A DNA stretch of 13,991 nt from AM-2324 sp042091035. GTDB lineage: Bacteria; Bacteroidota; Bacteroidia; Chitinophagales; Saprospiraceae. Below the pieces are notes generated by a model, which was given only the letters and a program-made list of their open reading frames with translations, was not told the DNA's origin and made no database searches. Positions within the stretch are counted from its first letter, which is position 1; each line of letters starts with the position of its first letter. Shown here in pieces: positions 13,181 through 13,991 of the stretch. A program made the position numbers and the translations under genes. Location: positions 1 through 13,991 of the forward strand of contig JBELIG010000069.1 of NCBI GenBank assembly GCA_042091035.1, written 5' to 3'.

Positions 13181-13991
13181 TGACAAGTACTATATTATTT
13201 GAGATCATAGGCATACAATGTCTTTTATACCTACTCTATTGGTTTTTACTTCGTGGAGACACCTTTTTTCATTTCCAAAGGAGCTATCTATTGACAGCCT
13301 TGATCTTTAGTCAGTTTATTCCTTTTTTGAGTATTCCCATATTAGGAGACAGCCCCCTACTCTACTCTACCCAGTTGGAAACCTTTGAGTTGTTGAGTTC
13401 GGGCTTATCAGAACAATACGAACTGATGCAAGGTCTATCTCCTTCCTTCTGGGGCTTCCTTCTCCTGCTAATCTATGTGGCAGGGCTAACCTGGAAAAGT
13501 CGAGGATTGTGGCAAAGCTTGACCTGGATAAGGAGCTTGGAGAAAGACGCTCAAATACAGTATTTCGAAGGTGTAAAAGTACTTTACACACAGCAAGAGC
13601 ATCCGCCATTCTCTGCCTTAGGAAAGATCTTTCTGCCCAAGCAAAAGGAAAGAGGACTGGATGAACGCCTGATGGTCCTTCGACATGAGCAATCCCATGT
13701 CCAATTAAATCATAGCCTAGACCTATGCTTATTGGAAATACTCAGTTGCCTATACTGGTTCAATCCGATCCTCTTCTTTTATCGCAGGAGTCTGATCACT
13801 ATACACGAATATCAAGCCGATGAGGCTGTATTGATACACACCGACATTCAGCTTTATGGCCAAAAGCTGATCGAGCAATCCATTTGCGCAAAGGAGCTCC
13901 CCGGTGTTCATTATTTTTTTACTTCACAAATTAAAAATCGAATCAAGATGATGACTAAAAAAAGGTCAAATGACTCCACCAAGTGGAAGTA
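13180..13991 (+). CDS. M56-family (BlaR1/MecR1-like) metallopeptidase, 3' end cut by the window
   Basis: The ATG at 13180 shares its A with the repressor's TAA, and the frame is open to the end, giving 270 residues so far. N-terminal helices at about 4-25 and 36-55 are followed by a loop, and a third helix lies at 90-104. The zinc motif HEQSH (169-173) matches HExxH, and EYQAD (210-214) supplies the downstream acidic ligand region. FSALGKIFLP (144-153) is the conserved segment before the catalytic helix. Another helix sits at about 183-200. This is the signal-transducing antirepressor that cleaves or inactivates the BlaI-type partner. Many Bacteroidota versions carry a TonB-like or other periplasmic domain at the C-terminus, which lies outside the window here. 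Confidence 0.92.
   Translation, partial: MTSTILFEIIGIQCLLYLLYWFLLRGDTFFHFQRSYLLTALIFSQFIPFLSIPILGDSPLLYSTQLETFELLSSGLSEQYELMQGLSPSFWGFLLLLIYVAGLTWKSRGLWQSLTWIRSLEKDAQIQYFEGVKVLYTQQEHPPFSALGKIFLPKQKERGLDERLMVLRHEQSHVQLNHSLDLCLLEILSCLYWFNPILFFYRRSLITIHEYQADEAVLIHTDIQLYGQKLIEQSICAKELPGVHYFFTSQIKNRIKMMTKKRSNDSTKWK

Noticed and set aside
13367..13609. 80-codon minus-strand frame inside the M56 peptidase gene
   Set aside because: The plus strand here encodes a well-recognised M56 protein with HEQSH and EYQAD motifs, so this is an antisense shadow.

Overview
The window reads as chromosomal DNA of a Bacteroidota bacterium, possibly from the Saprospiria/Flavobacteriia side. The DNA is AT-rich, and start codons are preceded by A/T-rich leaders rather than clear Shine-Dalgarno sites. 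Several promoters fit the Bacteroidota -33/-7 pattern (TTG, about 19 bases, TAnnTTTG). Three secreted proteins end in a type IX secretion (T9SS) type A sorting domain, a secretion route confined to this phylum. The genus cannot be named from the sequence alone.

Left part (1-2000): scoA-scoB encodes the two subunits of a succinyl-CoA:3-oxoacid CoA-transferase. It has a well-formed promoter in front and a strong hairpin terminator behind. A small convergent gene resembling the DUF6686 family faces it. 2182-4191 is a tight three-gene operon: a secreted DUF6607-like protein, an exported FMN-binding-domain protein with an intact flavinylation motif, and a four-helix membrane protein with a histidine cluster. 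Together they look like an envelope flavin/electron-transfer module whose substrate is unknown.

Middle (4343-9547): two large tandem paralogs encode secreted FG-GAP/VCBS-repeat proteins with many DxDxDG calcium-loop motifs and T9SS C-termini. The first carries a 100-N assembly gap. Alignment with the second suggests the missing DNA is about 235 bp rather than 100. Each gene has its own 3' hairpin. A GNAT acetyltransferase gene follows.

Right part: a minus-strand T9SS-exported protein of unknown function (10355-11191) has a terminator whose G-U pairs show its direction. Behind it lies a short decayed T9SS sorting-domain tail (11347-11445), still followed by a minus-strand hairpin. That relic abuts a toxin-antitoxin pair (11507-12521) of the VapB50/VapC50 type, with an excisionase-like HTH antitoxin and a PIN-domain nuclease. 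A 9-bp periodic repeat upstream of the pair is a candidate operator. The window ends in a BlaI-type repressor gene, with a palindromic operator candidate, overlapping the start of a BlaR1/MecR1-like M56 metallopeptidase gene that runs off the end.

No rRNA, tRNA, CRISPR array, insertion sequence or phage gene is visible. The most unusual elements are the operon at 2182-4191, the decayed T9SS tail beside the toxin gene, and the repeat array upstream of the antitoxin.
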